Shown piece by piece: positions 42,762 to 50,962 of a stretch of 64,000 nucleotides of DNA. Origin of the DNA: Halobacillus_B sp963739045 (GTDB lineage: Bacteria; Bacillota; Bacilli; Bacillales; Halobacillaceae); the NCBI GenBank assembly GCA_963739045.1, contig CAVTYY010000001.1:868001-932000 (forward strand), written 5' to 3'. How positions within the stretch are numbered: position 1 is the first letter of the stretch; each line of letters begins with the position of its first letter. The position numbers and the translations under genes were made by a program. A model generated the notes under the pieces. That model was not told the DNA's origin. It ran no database searches and saw only the letters and a program-made list of their open reading frames with translations.

Positions 42762-43973
42762 ATGGAGAAAGAATTTGATATAATTATTGTCGGTGCCAGA
42801 GCCGCCGGAGCGAGTTTAGCAATTCTCCTTGGACGAATGGGGAAAAGAGTAGTAGTCATAGATAAAGCGCGTTTTCCTAGTGACACTCTCTCAACTCACC
42901 ATATGTCCCATCTGCATTATTTGCGGGAGCTTGGTGTTTTGCAAGAAGTAGAAAAGACAGGGCTTAGAAAGATTACGAGAATGAGAACCTACATAGGTGA
43001 AAGTTTTGTAGAAGGTCCGAGAGCTTCCTATACACTGATTCCTAGGCGTAAACACTTAGATCAAATTTTGTTAGAAAAGGCGCTAACTTATGAAACAGTC
43101 GTGTTGAAGGAAGAAACCTTTGTCAGTGACTTGCTGTGGGAGGAGGGTCAGGTGACAGGGGTTTATACAGTGAACAAGCAGGGAGAGTCTGAGCAAATAA
43201 CTGCGGATCTTGTGGTGGGAGCTGACGGAAGAAACTCAGCGATCGCCAATTGGGTAAAGGCAGAAGAATATCATACTGAACGACCCCTTCGGCCTGTGTT
43301 CTACGGATATTACAAAGGAGTGCAGCCTTTGCTCGAACCAGCGACTGAAATCTTTCTGAATGAAGGGAGAGTGGGCTTTCTTTTTCCTATGGAAGAGGGC
43401 AAGGATTGTTTGGGACTGGAAATCCATCCTGAGGAATTTAAAACGTTTGCTGAGCATCCGCAGCAAGCGTTTGAACGAACGTATCGAAACTTGTACCAAA
43501 TGGACATTCGCTTGAAACAAGCGGTGCTGGAAGGGAAGATGATTTTCACTCCTGGAGTCCCTAACTTTTTCAGACAATCGTTCGGGAGCGGCTGGGTCTT
43601 GCTTGGGGATGCGGCTCACAGTAAAGATCCAAGTACAGGCTTAGGAATCAATGACGCCTTTATGCAATCCTTCATGCTTGCTGATGCGATTCAGCGTCAC
43701 GACCAGGGAGAGAATTGGCAGGAGCTTATGAATCAATTCAATGAAAATAGAGATGAGCAGCTCATGCCTGGGTATCAGCTCACATTGGACTACGTTCACT
43801 CCCTGAGAAAATGGACGACGCGAGAAAAAGCCATCTTTCAATCTATAGCTGCTAACCCTATGGTATGGAACAAAATCGTTCCACTTCTTCCTGATTATCT
43901 TAAACAAATCTCCCCTGAACTATATGGTGCAGCGGAAGCAGAAGCCAAAGATTTTGGATTTGAGGGTGAGTAA
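42762..43973 (+). CDS. FAD-dependent oxidoreductase (geranylgeranyl reductase/PHBH fold)
   Basis: The 403-aa flavoprotein has N-terminal IIIVGARAAGASLAILLGR (ADP-binding, with Ala in the GxGxxG pattern), VVGADGRNSAIA, and the C-terminal FAD motif LLGDAAHSKDPSTGLGIND. Hydroxylation or reduction of a hydrophobic substrate is typical. I start at 42762 (MEKEFD), after AGAGAGGTGA, rather than at 42711. No partner gene indicates the substrate; a small unknown gene follows 54 bases later. Confidence 0.85.
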   Translation: MEKEFDIIIVGARAAGASLAILLGRMGKRVVVIDKARFPSDTLSTHHMSHLHYLRELGVLQEVEKTGLRKITRMRTYIGESFVEGPRASYTLIPRRKHLDQILLEKALTYETVVLKEETFVSDLLWEEGQVTGVYTVNKQGESEQITADLVVGADGRNSAIANWVKAEEYHTERPLRPVFYGYYKGVQPLLEPATEIFLNEGRVGFLFPMEEGKDCLGLEIHPEEFKTFAEHPQQAFERTYRNLYQMDIRLKQAVLEGKMIFTPGVPNFFRQSFGSGWVLLGDAAHSKDPSTGLGINDAFMQSFMLADAIQRHDQGENWQELMNQFNENRDEQLMPGYQLTLDYVHSLRKWTTREKAIFQSIAANPMVWNKIVPLLPDYLKQISPELYGAAEAEAKDFGFEGE

Positions 43974-44027
43974 AAAGGAAGGGAAACCTTGGCAGTATAG
44001 CGAATAGGTAACAGGAGGTGATTGATC

Positions 44028-44480
44028 ATGGCCTGGACCAAGGAATCAGCATTTGAGAAGTTACAGGAAGTCTACACAGATAGAGTGATGCAAGATGAAA
44101 AACGACGGATTTTCCAGCAGGTGTATAGGCATTTAAATGAGCATCTAAAAGATTTGGCCGTTCCTAAAGCGATAAAAGAAGAATCCCAAAAACAGTTAAA
44201 ATTCTTTAAGGAATACACATTCATGCCTGGAGATAATTTATTTCAATCTATGCGTTATGTCTTTCTTCTTGCTCGAGGCGAAAGAGAGAAGAGTCAGCAG
44301 GAAACTGTGGAGCACTTACAAAGAATTTACCGTTCGTTATTTCAACCGGCAGGGTTAAAGAATCCTTATATCCCCGATTCTTTCTGGAACACACCTTTAG
44401 GGACAGCTTGTCTTGTTGCAGAGGAAGGGGTAGAAGCGGTCTATCCGATTCTGGATGAAATCATTGAAGCAGAAAAATAA
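44028..44480 (+). CDS. Unrecognised 150-aa helical protein
   Basis: I do not recognise a family. The protein is soluble, mainly helical and charged (QDEKRRIFQQVYRHLNEHL, then LPFAPAG-like loop near residue 115), ending with EEGVEAVYPILDEIIEAEK. Start at 44028, behind AGGAGGTGA. It follows the flavoprotein in the same direction and shares the terminator at 44491, so it may be its partner. Confidence 0.65.
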   Translation: MAWTKESAFEKLQEVYTDRVMQDEKRRIFQQVYRHLNEHLKDLAVPKAIKEESQKQLKFFKEYTFMPGDNLFQSMRYVFLLARGEREKSQQETVEHLQRIYRSLFQPAGLKNPYIPDSFWNTPLGTACLVAEEGVEAVYPILDEIIEAEK

Positions 44481-44490
44481 AACGAATTCA

Positions 44491-44533
44491 CAGAAAACCC
44501 GAACCTATAAATACAAGTGGTTCGGGTTTTCTG
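44491..44533. terminator. Bidirectional terminator of the CCGAACC hairpin family
   Basis: A perfect 15-bp stem (CAGAAAACCCGAACC / GGTTCGGGTTTTCTG) between convergent genes. Confidence 0.88.
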
Positions 44534-44586
44534 TGGTTTGTTCTGAATGAAGGTAGGCTGAGTCCTTCATGGTTTTCCTATAAACT

Positions 44587-45747
44587 TTATTCTTCGTCAG
44601 GATCTTGGTCTTCACTCTCGAGTTCATCTATTTGCTGGGACAAATCGTTGAGTCTTTGCTCCAGTAATTGAGTGAGCAGAGATTTAAAATCTATTTTGTC
44701 ATCAGTCCCGGCGAATGGGGAAGCTATCGCTTGAAAGGTATCGAACAGGGGAAGATTAAGATCTTCAAAGAGATTTTCTAAGTCCAGTTCAGGACTTTCT
44801 TCTTCATTCTGCTGAAGTTCTTTTATTTGTTCCTCTAAACTTAAATTGCTCTGAATAAGCCGAGAGATTTCTTGATCTTTTGCTGATTCCATATCGGTGT
44901 ATTTCTTTTCCAGATCCTCAATTTCATTGCTGTGATGGGCAGATAGCTCCTCCATTTTCTTTTGGTGTTGAGCGGATAAGTCATCCATTTCATTGGTGTG
45001 GTGGGCAGATAGCTCCTCTATTTTCTTTTGGTGTTGAGCGGATAAGTCATCCATTTCATTGCTGTGATGGACAGATAGCTCTTCAATTTTCTTTTGGTGT
45101 TGAGCAGCTAAGTCATCCATTTCATTGCTGTGGTGGGTAGATAGCTCCTCAATTTCCTTTTGATGTTGAGCAGTTAACTCCTCTATTTCTTGTTCCTTGG
45201 CAGCTTTGTATAATTCGCTCCGATGCTGGCTTTCGTGAAGTTGGGCATGAACTTTGTTTATTTCGTTTTGCATGCTCTTTTCCTTTTGCTCGTGATTCTC
45301 GTTGTTTTCTGCTAACTCTTTTTTTAAGGAAATGTTTAACCTGCCCATTTCCACAAGTTCGGAGCTTTGCTGATAATACTGAGTGTTTAACCGTTTCATT
45401 TTCACTTGTAACCCTTCATATTTGTCTTTTAATTCTTTATTCTCCTCATGCATAGACGACATCCTTTTTTGATAATCGTAGTTATCATTTTGCAGAGTAA
45501 CCAGGTTTTCTTTATAGACTAAAATTTTATTTTCGTAAGATTGACTTCCTTTGGAAGCCGATTTCCTGGCAGAAGTTAAATCTTCTGCCAGCTGGTTATT
45601 TTCTTCCTTTAAATTTTCGTTTTCTTCCTTAAGTTTTTCTAATAGAGCATAATGAAAGTTTTCTTGATAATCTTTGACTTGTTTCTTATATTTATCTAGC
45701 TCGGCTTTAAAATAGATAATTTTTTGCTGAAGCTGGATTTGATCCAA
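44587..45747 (-). CDS. Long coiled-coil protein with four 22-residue repeats
   Basis: The 386-aa protein is coiled coil over about residues 1-320 and highly acidic at the end (ELESEDQDPDEE). Residues about 185-275 hold four near-identical 22-residue units of the form HHSNEMDDLSAQHQKKIEEL (heptad-compatible, His-rich). A non-coil patch (about 320-365, FEDLNLPLFDTFQAIASPFAG) may be a binding motif. I know no family. A sigma-K-like element lies upstream. Structural role on or in the spore is inferred from the neighbours. Confidence 0.72.
   Translation of the reverse strand: MDQIQLQQKIIYFKAELDKYKKQVKDYQENFHYALLEKLKEENENLKEENNQLAEDLTSARKSASKGSQSYENKILVYKENLVTLQNDNYDYQKRMSSMHEENKELKDKYEGLQVKMKRLNTQYYQQSSELVEMGRLNISLKKELAENNENHEQKEKSMQNEINKVHAQLHESQHRSELYKAAKEQEIEELTAQHQKEIEELSTHHSNEMDDLAAQHQKKIEELSVHHSNEMDDLSAQHQKKIEELSAHHTNEMDDLSAQHQKKMEELSAHHSNEIEDLEKKYTDMESAKDQEISRLIQSNLSLEEQIKELQQNEEESPELDLENLFEDLNLPLFDTFQAIASPFAGTDDKIDFKSLLTQLLEQRLNDLSQQIDELESEDQDPDEE
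44930..45180. repeat. 66-bp tandem repeats inside the coiled-coil gene
   Basis: About four units of 66 bases, with the recurring plus-strand block TTCTTTTGGTGTTGAGC, encode the 22-residue repeats. Copy number may vary between strains. Confidence 0.85.
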
Positions 45748-45801
45748 GAGAAAACTCCTCCCTGTAACTTACTAGTAAATGATAGGCAGTACCTTTCCAC
45801 T

Positions 45802-45828
45802 ATTTATATGAGCGAGCGCCCAGGATGT
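45802..45828 (-). promoter_or_regulatory. Sigma-K-like promoter before the coiled-coil gene (weak)
   Basis: ACA, 15 bases, CATATAAATA on the minus strand; CATA is right but the final TA is one base late relative to CATANNNTA. Confidence 0.35.
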
Positions 45829-45849
45829 TTCCTTCTGCTTGACTGCCAG

Positions 45850-45888
45850 AAAAAAGACACTATTCCTTTAGCATGTGAATAATGTCTT
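45850..45888 (-). terminator. Terminator overlapping the end of the 100-aa gene
   Basis: A 12-bp stem (AAGACATTATTC / GAATAGTGTCTT with one G-T pair on the minus strand), then T residues. The left arm is in the coding sequence. Confidence 0.7.
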
Positions 45889-46162
45889 CCAATTCCTGAT
45901 GATTCTGTTCAATGACTGCATGAAGAGCAGATTCTACCTCCTTCGTCAGGGGAGGATTTTGTACGGCTTCTTTAGTTACGGTTTTTTTGTTTAAATTCGA
46001 CAGCAAATAAAAAATAATTAATTGGATTGTCTTATGATCAAGAAACATAAAGCTGCTATTCGTTTCTTTTCTGTGACCGGACAAGTCCTCGAGAAGACCT
46101 TTCAGATAATGACTCATAAGCTTCTTTAATAGGAGTTCCTCTTCAGCATTATAAGTGCTCAT
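45860..46162 (-). CDS. Unrecognised 100-aa helical protein
   Basis: Mainly helical (AEEELLLKKLMSHYLKGLLED, ESALHAVIEQNHQELEDII). No family known to me. I start at 46162 (MSTYNAEEE), 5 bases after GAGGGTGG. The start lies inside the end of the preceding gene, overlapping its stop by 14 bases, so translation is coupled to it. Confidence 0.65.
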   Translation of the reverse strand: MSTYNAEEELLLKKLMSHYLKGLLEDLSGHRKETNSSFMFLDHKTIQLIIFYLLSNLNKKTVTKEAVQNPPLTKEVESALHAVIEQNHQELEDIIHMLKE

Positions 46163-46727
46163 TTGTCCCACCCTCTCCATCGGGAATACTCCCATTGAGG
46201 TTCACTTGATTAATGGCAGTTATGCCCTCCTTGCATTCGTCGCAGTAGCTAAATCCAAGCAGACCACCTGCATAAGATTTTTCGGGTGTCCATTTCAACT
46301 GGAAGTTAGAAAAGCTAAGCGTCTCATTTGGTTCAATTACTTTGCGGGTAAGCGGCTGCAGCCAGAATTCTTCTTTATCCTGGGGATCGTTTAAGCGTTC
46401 CCACGCGCCTGAAATATTCATTTTGTGTTTCGAGTTTTTATAAACATATTTGCCGGAAAAATGAAAAGGTGAATCTGGAGTGGTTTTAATGCAGATATAT
46501 GGATTAGTCAAAGGAAGTTTTCCAAGATTTAGAATATGGTAAGAGCCAATGCACAAGCTTTCCTGGCCGGAACTGTGAGAAATATTCAGTGAATATGTAA
46601 AGTAGCTGATGAAGTGGATATTCTTCTTCTGGTTAATCCCGGATAAACGTTCTTTTATTTGAGCGAAGGAAGAAGAGTTATCCTTTTGAAGCTGTATCAG
46701 CTTTTGTAAGAGATCTGTTTGATTCAT
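46149..46727 (-). CDS. Unrecognised 192-aa beta-rich protein
   Basis: The first 35 residues are helical, followed by a beta-rich domain (FISYFTYSLNISHSS, SYHILNLGKLPLTNPYICIK, FSNFQLKWTPEKSYAGG) with a CDEC pair near residue 165. I recognise no family. The RBS GGAGGTGA is strong. It forms a two-gene operon with the next 100-aa gene, immediately downstream of the cysteine-rich protein and its terminator. Confidence 0.65.
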   Translation of the reverse strand: MNQTDLLQKLIQLQKDNSSSFAQIKERLSGINQKKNIHFISYFTYSLNISHSSGQESLCIGSYHILNLGKLPLTNPYICIKTTPDSPFHFSGKYVYKNSKHKMNISGAWERLNDPQDKEEFWLQPLTRKVIEPNETLSFSNFQLKWTPEKSYAGGLLGFSYCDECKEGITAINQVNLNGSIPDGEGGTNEHL

Positions 46728-46742
46728 GGATGGGTCACCTCC

Positions 46743-46781
46743 AAAAAAAATAAAGAGAGGAATTAAAATCCTCTCTTTATT
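46743..46781 (-). terminator. Terminator after the cysteine-rich protein gene
   Basis: AATAAAGAGAGGA / TCCTCTCTTTATT stem followed by a run of eight T on the minus strand. Confidence 0.88.
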
Positions 46782-46810
46782 CCTATGAACCTTTTCCGCT
46801 TGTTAGTACA

Positions 46811-47491
46811 TTAGCCTGCTGTAGTTGGAAAGATAACAGGACATTGCGGCGGGATAGTTGGAGCAGGACATGGCGGGATAGGCAGCATGTCGCGAGGCTC
46901 ACAGAAGTCAGCAGTGATTTCAAGAGTTACATCATACGTGGACTGAATACTTTGGCAAAGACGAACTGTGACAGTAATGTCAGTAAGTGTATCGATGTCA
47001 GTACCATTAAGCGTACAGTCTGCAGTACAAACGAAACAGTCTAATTCAGTATAGCTGACAGAAACGTCTGTTCCAGTTGGAGCACAAAGGATGACTTGTT
47101 CACAACGAGTAAACAAAGCGCTTCCTACCTCCACTGTTCCTCCACCCATTGCTGGTACTAAATCAACAAAGATAGTAACGACAAAGTTTTTGCGAATGTT
47201 GACTAACTGAAGTGTCACCATAGCTCCGTCGATAACGAATTGCTGATCCACCCGTTCCAAAATTACGACCGGCGGTACTCCATCCAAAGCTAAAGTTGCT
47301 GGACGCACTTCACAGGATACTGTACTTGTGTCAATATCAGCACACTCTAATTGGTCACCAGTAGGGCCAATTGGCAAATCCAAATCAGCCAAAGTCAAAT
47401 CAAACGATGCTTCATTTACGATCCAGTCATAGACTTTCTCTGTGTTAATACAAAGAAGTTCCTGACCTCCATTTAAATTTTCCGCTTGCAT
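46811..47491 (-). CDS. Cysteine-rich 226-aa protein, candidate spore-surface protein
   Basis: It carries about 12 Cys (for example ELLCINTEKVYDWIV, FVCTADCTL, DFCEPR, PPCPAP) and a beta-strand-rich middle, ending in a Pro-Cys tail (PIPPCPAPTIPPQCPV). There is no signal peptide, so disulfide cross-linking would occur in an assembled structure such as spore coat or exosporium. Start at 47491 (MQAENLNGG) behind GGAGGTG. The sigma-K-type promoter 43 bases upstream fits late mother-cell expression. Family not known to me; the spore role is inference. Confidence 0.68.
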   Translation of the reverse strand: MQAENLNGGQELLCINTEKVYDWIVNEASFDLTLADLDLPIGPTGDQLECADIDTSTVSCEVRPATLALDGVPPVVILERVDQQFVIDGAMVTLQLVNIRKNFVVTIFVDLVPAMGGGTVEVGSALFTRCEQVILCAPTGTDVSVSYTELDCFVCTADCTLNGTDIDTLTDITVTVRLCQSIQSTYDVTLEITADFCEPRDMLPIPPCPAPTIPPQCPVIFPTTAG

Positions 47492-47533
47492 AATATGCAA
47501 ACACCTCCGAAAAAATTATTGTTCTTTCATTCG

Positions 47534-47561
47534 TAGAATATGAATTCCGTGTACCCCAGGT
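47534..47561 (-). promoter_or_regulatory. Sigma-K-type promoter of the cysteine-rich protein
   Basis: On the minus strand ACC, 16 bases, CATATTCTA. This fits the sigma-K consensus AC-N16/17-CATANNNTA fully and would start transcription about 35 bases before the ATG. Confidence 0.65.
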
Positions 47562-47761
47562 ATAGTGAATTAGCGGAGTTTTGAACATCTTTCTAAAGTT
47601 GTACGATTGACCTAGTAAGATTAGGAAGTGAAATTAACTTCTTCAGCCTGCATAGGTATAAATTAGAGTTCAATTTATCCGTGATTCCCTATACGGACAG
47701 TTGTCACGTCTCGAGGGTTACTCAATAGTATATTAATGTGCTGAAAAAGGGTGAAGGTGTG

Positions 47762-49105
47762 ATGGATCGATATCAGTTGTACAGCACTTCAGAAATTGAA
47801 GAGTTAAAGCAAAAGCTTCATTTGTATAAGGAAACGGTTGCCGCGTGGAAATCAGGTGAAGCTGTCGAAGATTCTCTTCAAACCAAACGGGAGCTTCACC
47901 GGGTCACAACAAAATTATTATCATTAGAAGGAGTTATGCAGAGAATGGAAGAAAGAGAAGGTCACCAATTATCAGAATATGAGCGTAAAGTAGAAAATAT
48001 GACGTCAAGGATGGAAGACTTTCGAAATTCAGTCAGTCATTTGAAACAGGATATGAACATGATAAAGGATAAAGTTGCAAACATCCCCTTTCAAGAACTT
48101 CTTTATAAAATGGATCAAATGATTGATACGCAGCACAACTCTATAGAAGAAAACAAGGATGAAATTGATCGATTAAAGTCTCAGATTTATCAAATGAGAA
48201 GAGAAATGGAAAGGGAAAAAGAAAAGCTTGAGGAGACCTATGAATCTCAACAGCAAACTTCTCAGCAATCGTATGCTCCGCGGAGAAGATCAGAATATAG
48301 GCAGCTGCAAAACATGCTTCAAAGCTCGAGACACATTGAACCTGCTCCTCAAGAAAAAAAAAATAATGCCATGAACTGGCAGAAGTTTAACCAATCCCAG
48401 CATCCGCAGAGTCATACCCAGGACCAGTACGGGAGGCAGGTAAGAGCCCCGCATGATAGAAGAAGGAACACTTCAGTATCAAGCGATAGAAATAAGACAA
48501 CCGCTCCATTTTCTCCAATGGAATTAAATAAAAACATTGTGATTTCGAATTCAAATAGGAACAACGGAAAAAAAAATTCTAAAATACCCTCTCCAAAGAA
48601 CAAAGAAAACAAAAGTAAGGATCAATCAGAAGCGGATGAAAAAAAGAGTCCCTTGTTAGAGAAGAATGAAACAGTAAGTACTCAAAGTAATTTCAGTGAA
48701 AAGACCGTGGAACGAGCAGCCGTGCAGGATAAAGCAGCCGTGCAGGACAAAGCAACAGAGCAGGATAAAGCAGCCGTGCAGGACAAAGCAGCAGTACAGG
48801 ACAAAGCAGTAGTATCAGACAAAAAGGAGACACCTCCACAGATTCAAGAACGAACCAAAGCGGCAGTTATCTCGGAGTCAGAAACTGCCGCTGATTTATT
48901 ATCAGACAAAAAGGAAAGTGAAATTCCTGTTAAACCAGAGACTAAAAGGAAATTAGAATATCCTAAAGAACCTGCAGCAGGTCAAAAAAGCAGCAAAGAA
49001 AAAAAGCCCGCTCAAAATCCGGAAAAGAAAACAGAGGAAAATCCAGCGCCTGACACTAAGACGAACTCTCCCTCATTTTTTTCTTTATTTCAGAAGAAGC
49101 ACTAG
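47762..49105 (+). CDS. Coiled-coil protein with disordered basic tail and hexapeptide repeats
   Basis: 447 aa. Residues 1-180 are coiled coil (STSEIEELKQKLHLYKETV, ...MYQMRREMEREKEK-like heptads). The rest is low-complexity, rich in Lys, Gln, Asn and Pro. At about 315-350 there are five to six AAVQDK/ATEQDK units. It ends with FFSLFQKKH. Start at 47762 (MDRYQLYS) after GGTGAAGGTG. The gene is divergent from the cysteine-rich gene and upstream of the JAMM peptidase, with a 16-base gap. Family unknown; an assembly scaffold is my best guess. Confidence 0.68.
   Translation: MDRYQLYSTSEIEELKQKLHLYKETVAAWKSGEAVEDSLQTKRELHRVTTKLLSLEGVMQRMEEREGHQLSEYERKVENMTSRMEDFRNSVSHLKQDMNMIKDKVANIPFQELLYKMDQMIDTQHNSIEENKDEIDRLKSQIYQMRREMEREKEKLEETYESQQQTSQQSYAPRRRSEYRQLQNMLQSSRHIEPAPQEKKNNAMNWQKFNQSQHPQSHTQDQYGRQVRAPHDRRRNTSVSSDRNKTTAPFSPMELNKNIVISNSNRNNGKKNSKIPSPKNKENKSKDQSEADEKKSPLLEKNETVSTQSNFSEKTVERAAVQDKAAVQDKATEQDKAAVQDKAAVQDKAVVSDKKETPPQIQERTKAAVISESETAADLLSDKKESEIPVKPETKRKLEYPKEPAAGQKSSKEKKPAQNPEKKTEENPAPDTKTNSPSFFSLFQKKH
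48716..48815 (+). repeat. 18-bp tandem repeats encoding AAVQDK
   Basis: Five to six units of GCAGCCGTGCAGGACAAA-type sequence in the scaffold-like gene. Confidence 0.8.
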
Positions 49106-49121
49106 GCTGGAATTAGGGAGA

Positions 49122-49520
49122 ATGATTATACCTGAAACGATTTATGAAGAAATGGTTCGTCAATGTCACCTGAATCTACCCTATGAGGCGTGCGGTCTGC
49201 TTTCTGGAAACGAGCAAACAGTCCAATCTTTATGGGTATTGCAAAATGAATTGAAATCGGATCGCCGATTTTTTGTCAGTAAGATGGTAGTGGAGGAAAC
49301 TCTGCTTAAGGTGAAGAACAAAGGGGAACGTGTACTGGTTATCTATCATTCTCACCCGACCACAGCGCCTGTTCCTTCCTATACGGATAGGATGAATCAC
49401 CCGGATGATGGGATTATGATGATGATTGTGTCTTTTAAAACACTCCCGCCTATTGTGAAAGGCTACCAGCTGCAGTCTAATAGTTACTTAGAACGCCCTA
49501 TTTTTATCGACCCCTTATGA
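49122..49520 (+). CDS. JAMM/MPN+ family metallopeptidase (M67)
   Basis: 132 aa. The JAMM zinc site is complete: Glu in YEACGLLSG, then VIYHSHPTTAPVPSYTDR (H-x-H, Ser and Asp). Eukaryotic relatives remove ubiquitin; bacterial ones often process small sulfur-carrier or other C-terminal tails. Context here is unrelated to cofactor sulfur genes, and it is likely co-transcribed with the preceding coiled-coil gene. It might trim a structural partner. The RBS (AGGGAG) is unusually close to the ATG. Confidence 0.82.
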   Translation: MIIPETIYEEMVRQCHLNLPYEACGLLSGNEQTVQSLWVLQNELKSDRRFFVSKMVVEETLLKVKNKGERVLVIYHSHPTTAPVPSYTDRMNHPDDGIMMMIVSFKTLPPIVKGYQLQSNSYLERPIFIDPL

Positions 49521-49584
49521 TAGCCCTATCCATTATCTAGTTTCTGCTTATAATAATAGAAATCACATAAAGGAGGGGTGGGTT

Positions 49585-49722
49585 TTGAAGAAAAGAATTA
49601 CGACAAAACAGTCAAATAAACAAGTCGTTCCCTCAAGAGAACCGATTGTAATTGATTCCTCGTCCATAAAAAAAGTACCTCTAAGAAGAGGCGGTTGCTG
49701 CGGGAAATCACGAACACGATAA
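49585..49722 (+). CDS. Small basic 45-aa protein with Cys-Cys motif
   Basis: TTG start, 6 bases after AAAGGAGGGG. The product begins MKKRITTKQSNKQVV and ends PLRRGGCCGKSRTR. It is strongly basic with one CC pair and no hydrophobic segment. It follows the JAMM gene by 64 bases and is closed by a terminator. I recognise no family; the RBS and terminator support it as a real gene. Confidence 0.55.
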   Translation: MKKRITTKQSNKQVVPSREPIVIDSSSIKKVPLRRGGCCGKSRTR

Positions 49723-49801
49723 CGTTTAGGCAGATGCGAACAGTCCTCCGATGACAAATATATGTCTGAACTTAATGAAATAATAATAAATATATTTATT
49801 T

Positions 49802-49830
49802 AACTCCTTTCGTGCCTAAAAGGAGTTTAT
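49802..49830 (+). terminator. Terminator after the 45-aa gene
   Basis: AACTCCTTT / AAAGGAGTT stem followed by TATTATT. Beyond it, to 50025, lie a GAGGCTGGAACAAAA motif (49846-49860) and the next hairpin; no gene. Confidence 0.75.
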
Positions 49831-49967
49831 TATTGTTTGCAGGATGAGGCTGGAACAAAACTAGCTGGGTCAACGAAAAGGAGAGTATAGGAAAGCAAGA
49901 AAGAGCAGTTTCCACGGATATCGAGGGGTGGGGACGAACTCAGGAAACGTTAATTATGATTATAAAA

Positions 49968-50004
49968 TTCACCCGAACCCAAGTATTTTAAGGGTTCGGG
50001 TGAA
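49968..50004 (-). terminator. Terminator of the CCGAACC hairpin family, for the TetR gene
   Basis: A 13-bp perfect stem (TTCACCCGAACCC / GGGTTCGGGTGAA) followed by a modest T-rich stretch on the minus strand. Confidence 0.75.
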
Positions 50005-50025
50005 ACCTCTTTGCCTGGACACGCC

Positions 50026-50877
50026 TTATTTCTTCAATTGGTAAAAAGTGCGTATTTGTCCCGTAATTCCCTGAAACTGTTGGTCATGATCCAGATTGGA
50101 AATCATACCTCTAATGATAGCTGGTCTGGGCTCCATTTTTTGAATTTCATCTAATAATACGGTAAGTGTAACTTCCAGGTCTCCGTCTGCGTGCTGTTTA
50201 AAACCTTTCAAAGTAGTGATCATCTCATCAAGTTCATAGTTGTAAAATTCTTTAGGAATAATATCTCTCATGAATTGTTCTGTTATGACTGGTTGGTCAT
50301 TACTCTTTCGAAAACCTTCAACAATGAAATCAGTTCTTCTTAACAGAGCATGACAGACCTCTTCTAGATCTAAATCAGCATTTTCGATGATGATGAGATC
50401 AAGGAAGCTTTTAAATATTCCCTGCATGAGAAGACTTACTTCCCAAAGTACAGAATCGATATCCTCCCCATAAAGAGCCAGAAGGTGACGTTTATAAAAT
50501 AAGTAAGAGTTGAACCGCATCTGCTGAAGAAATCCTTCAATATTTTCATTAAAAGGAATCGCCTGTTCGCGGATTTGCATAATAATAAATTCTCTATGGT
50601 TTGCTACTTCTTGAAAAGTAACTAACAGCTGGCGGATAAATTTCGTTCTAGGCTCCAAATCCATCGACTGGATTTCATCGGTTTTTCTTTGAATTCTCCG
50701 TGAATAATAGTTGAATATTTCGAGCAGCAGCGCATCCTTAGATTTAAAATGCAAATAAAACGCGCCTTTGGAAATGCCGCATTCATTCGCAATCTCCTGG
50801 ACCGAAGTGGAACTGAATCCTTTTTTAGCAAACAGCTTTATAGAATGTTCAATAATTTTTATCGACTTTTGTTCCAT
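50026..50877 (-). CDS. TetR/AcrR family repressor
   Basis: At 283 aa it has an N-terminal TetR HTH (IIEHSIKLFAKKGFSSTSVQEIANECGISKGAFYLHFKSKDALL) and an unusually long ligand domain. It is divergent from the RND transporter with two palindromes between them. It most likely represses the pump and itself. Confidence 0.9.
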   Translation of the reverse strand: MEQKSIKIIEHSIKLFAKKGFSSTSVQEIANECGISKGAFYLHFKSKDALLLEIFNYYSRRIQRKTDEIQSMDLEPRTKFIRQLLVTFQEVANHREFIIMQIREQAIPFNENIEGFLQQMRFNSYLFYKRHLLALYGEDIDSVLWEVSLLMQGIFKSFLDLIIIENADLDLEEVCHALLRRTDFIVEGFRKSNDQPVITEQFMRDIIPKEFYNYELDEMITTLKGFKQHADGDLEVTLTVLLDEIQKMEPRPAIIRGMISNLDHDQQFQGITGQIRTFYQLKK

Positions 50878-50929
50878 AGTTCATAAAGCTCCTTATTTAG
50901 TCATGATCAGAGCGTTTCCTCTTGACTAT

Positions 50930-50943
50930 TGACCGGGTAGTCA
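50930..50943. promoter_or_regulatory. TetR-family operator 1
   Basis: TGACCGGGTAGTCA fits TGACYNNNNRGTCA and overlaps a TTGACC -35-like element. Confidence 0.6.
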
Positions 50944-50962
50944 TTTATATTATAGATGGTTA

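Noticed and set aside
44880..45140. An 86-codon plus frame with repeated CCDGQIAP units
   Set aside because: It is the antisense image of the coiled-coil repeats.
44587..47491. Phage tail or structural module for the coiled-coil/beta-rich cluster
   Set aside because: No terminase, capsid, integrase, holin or att-like repeats are present, and the sigma-K-type promoter argues for a host sporulation locus.
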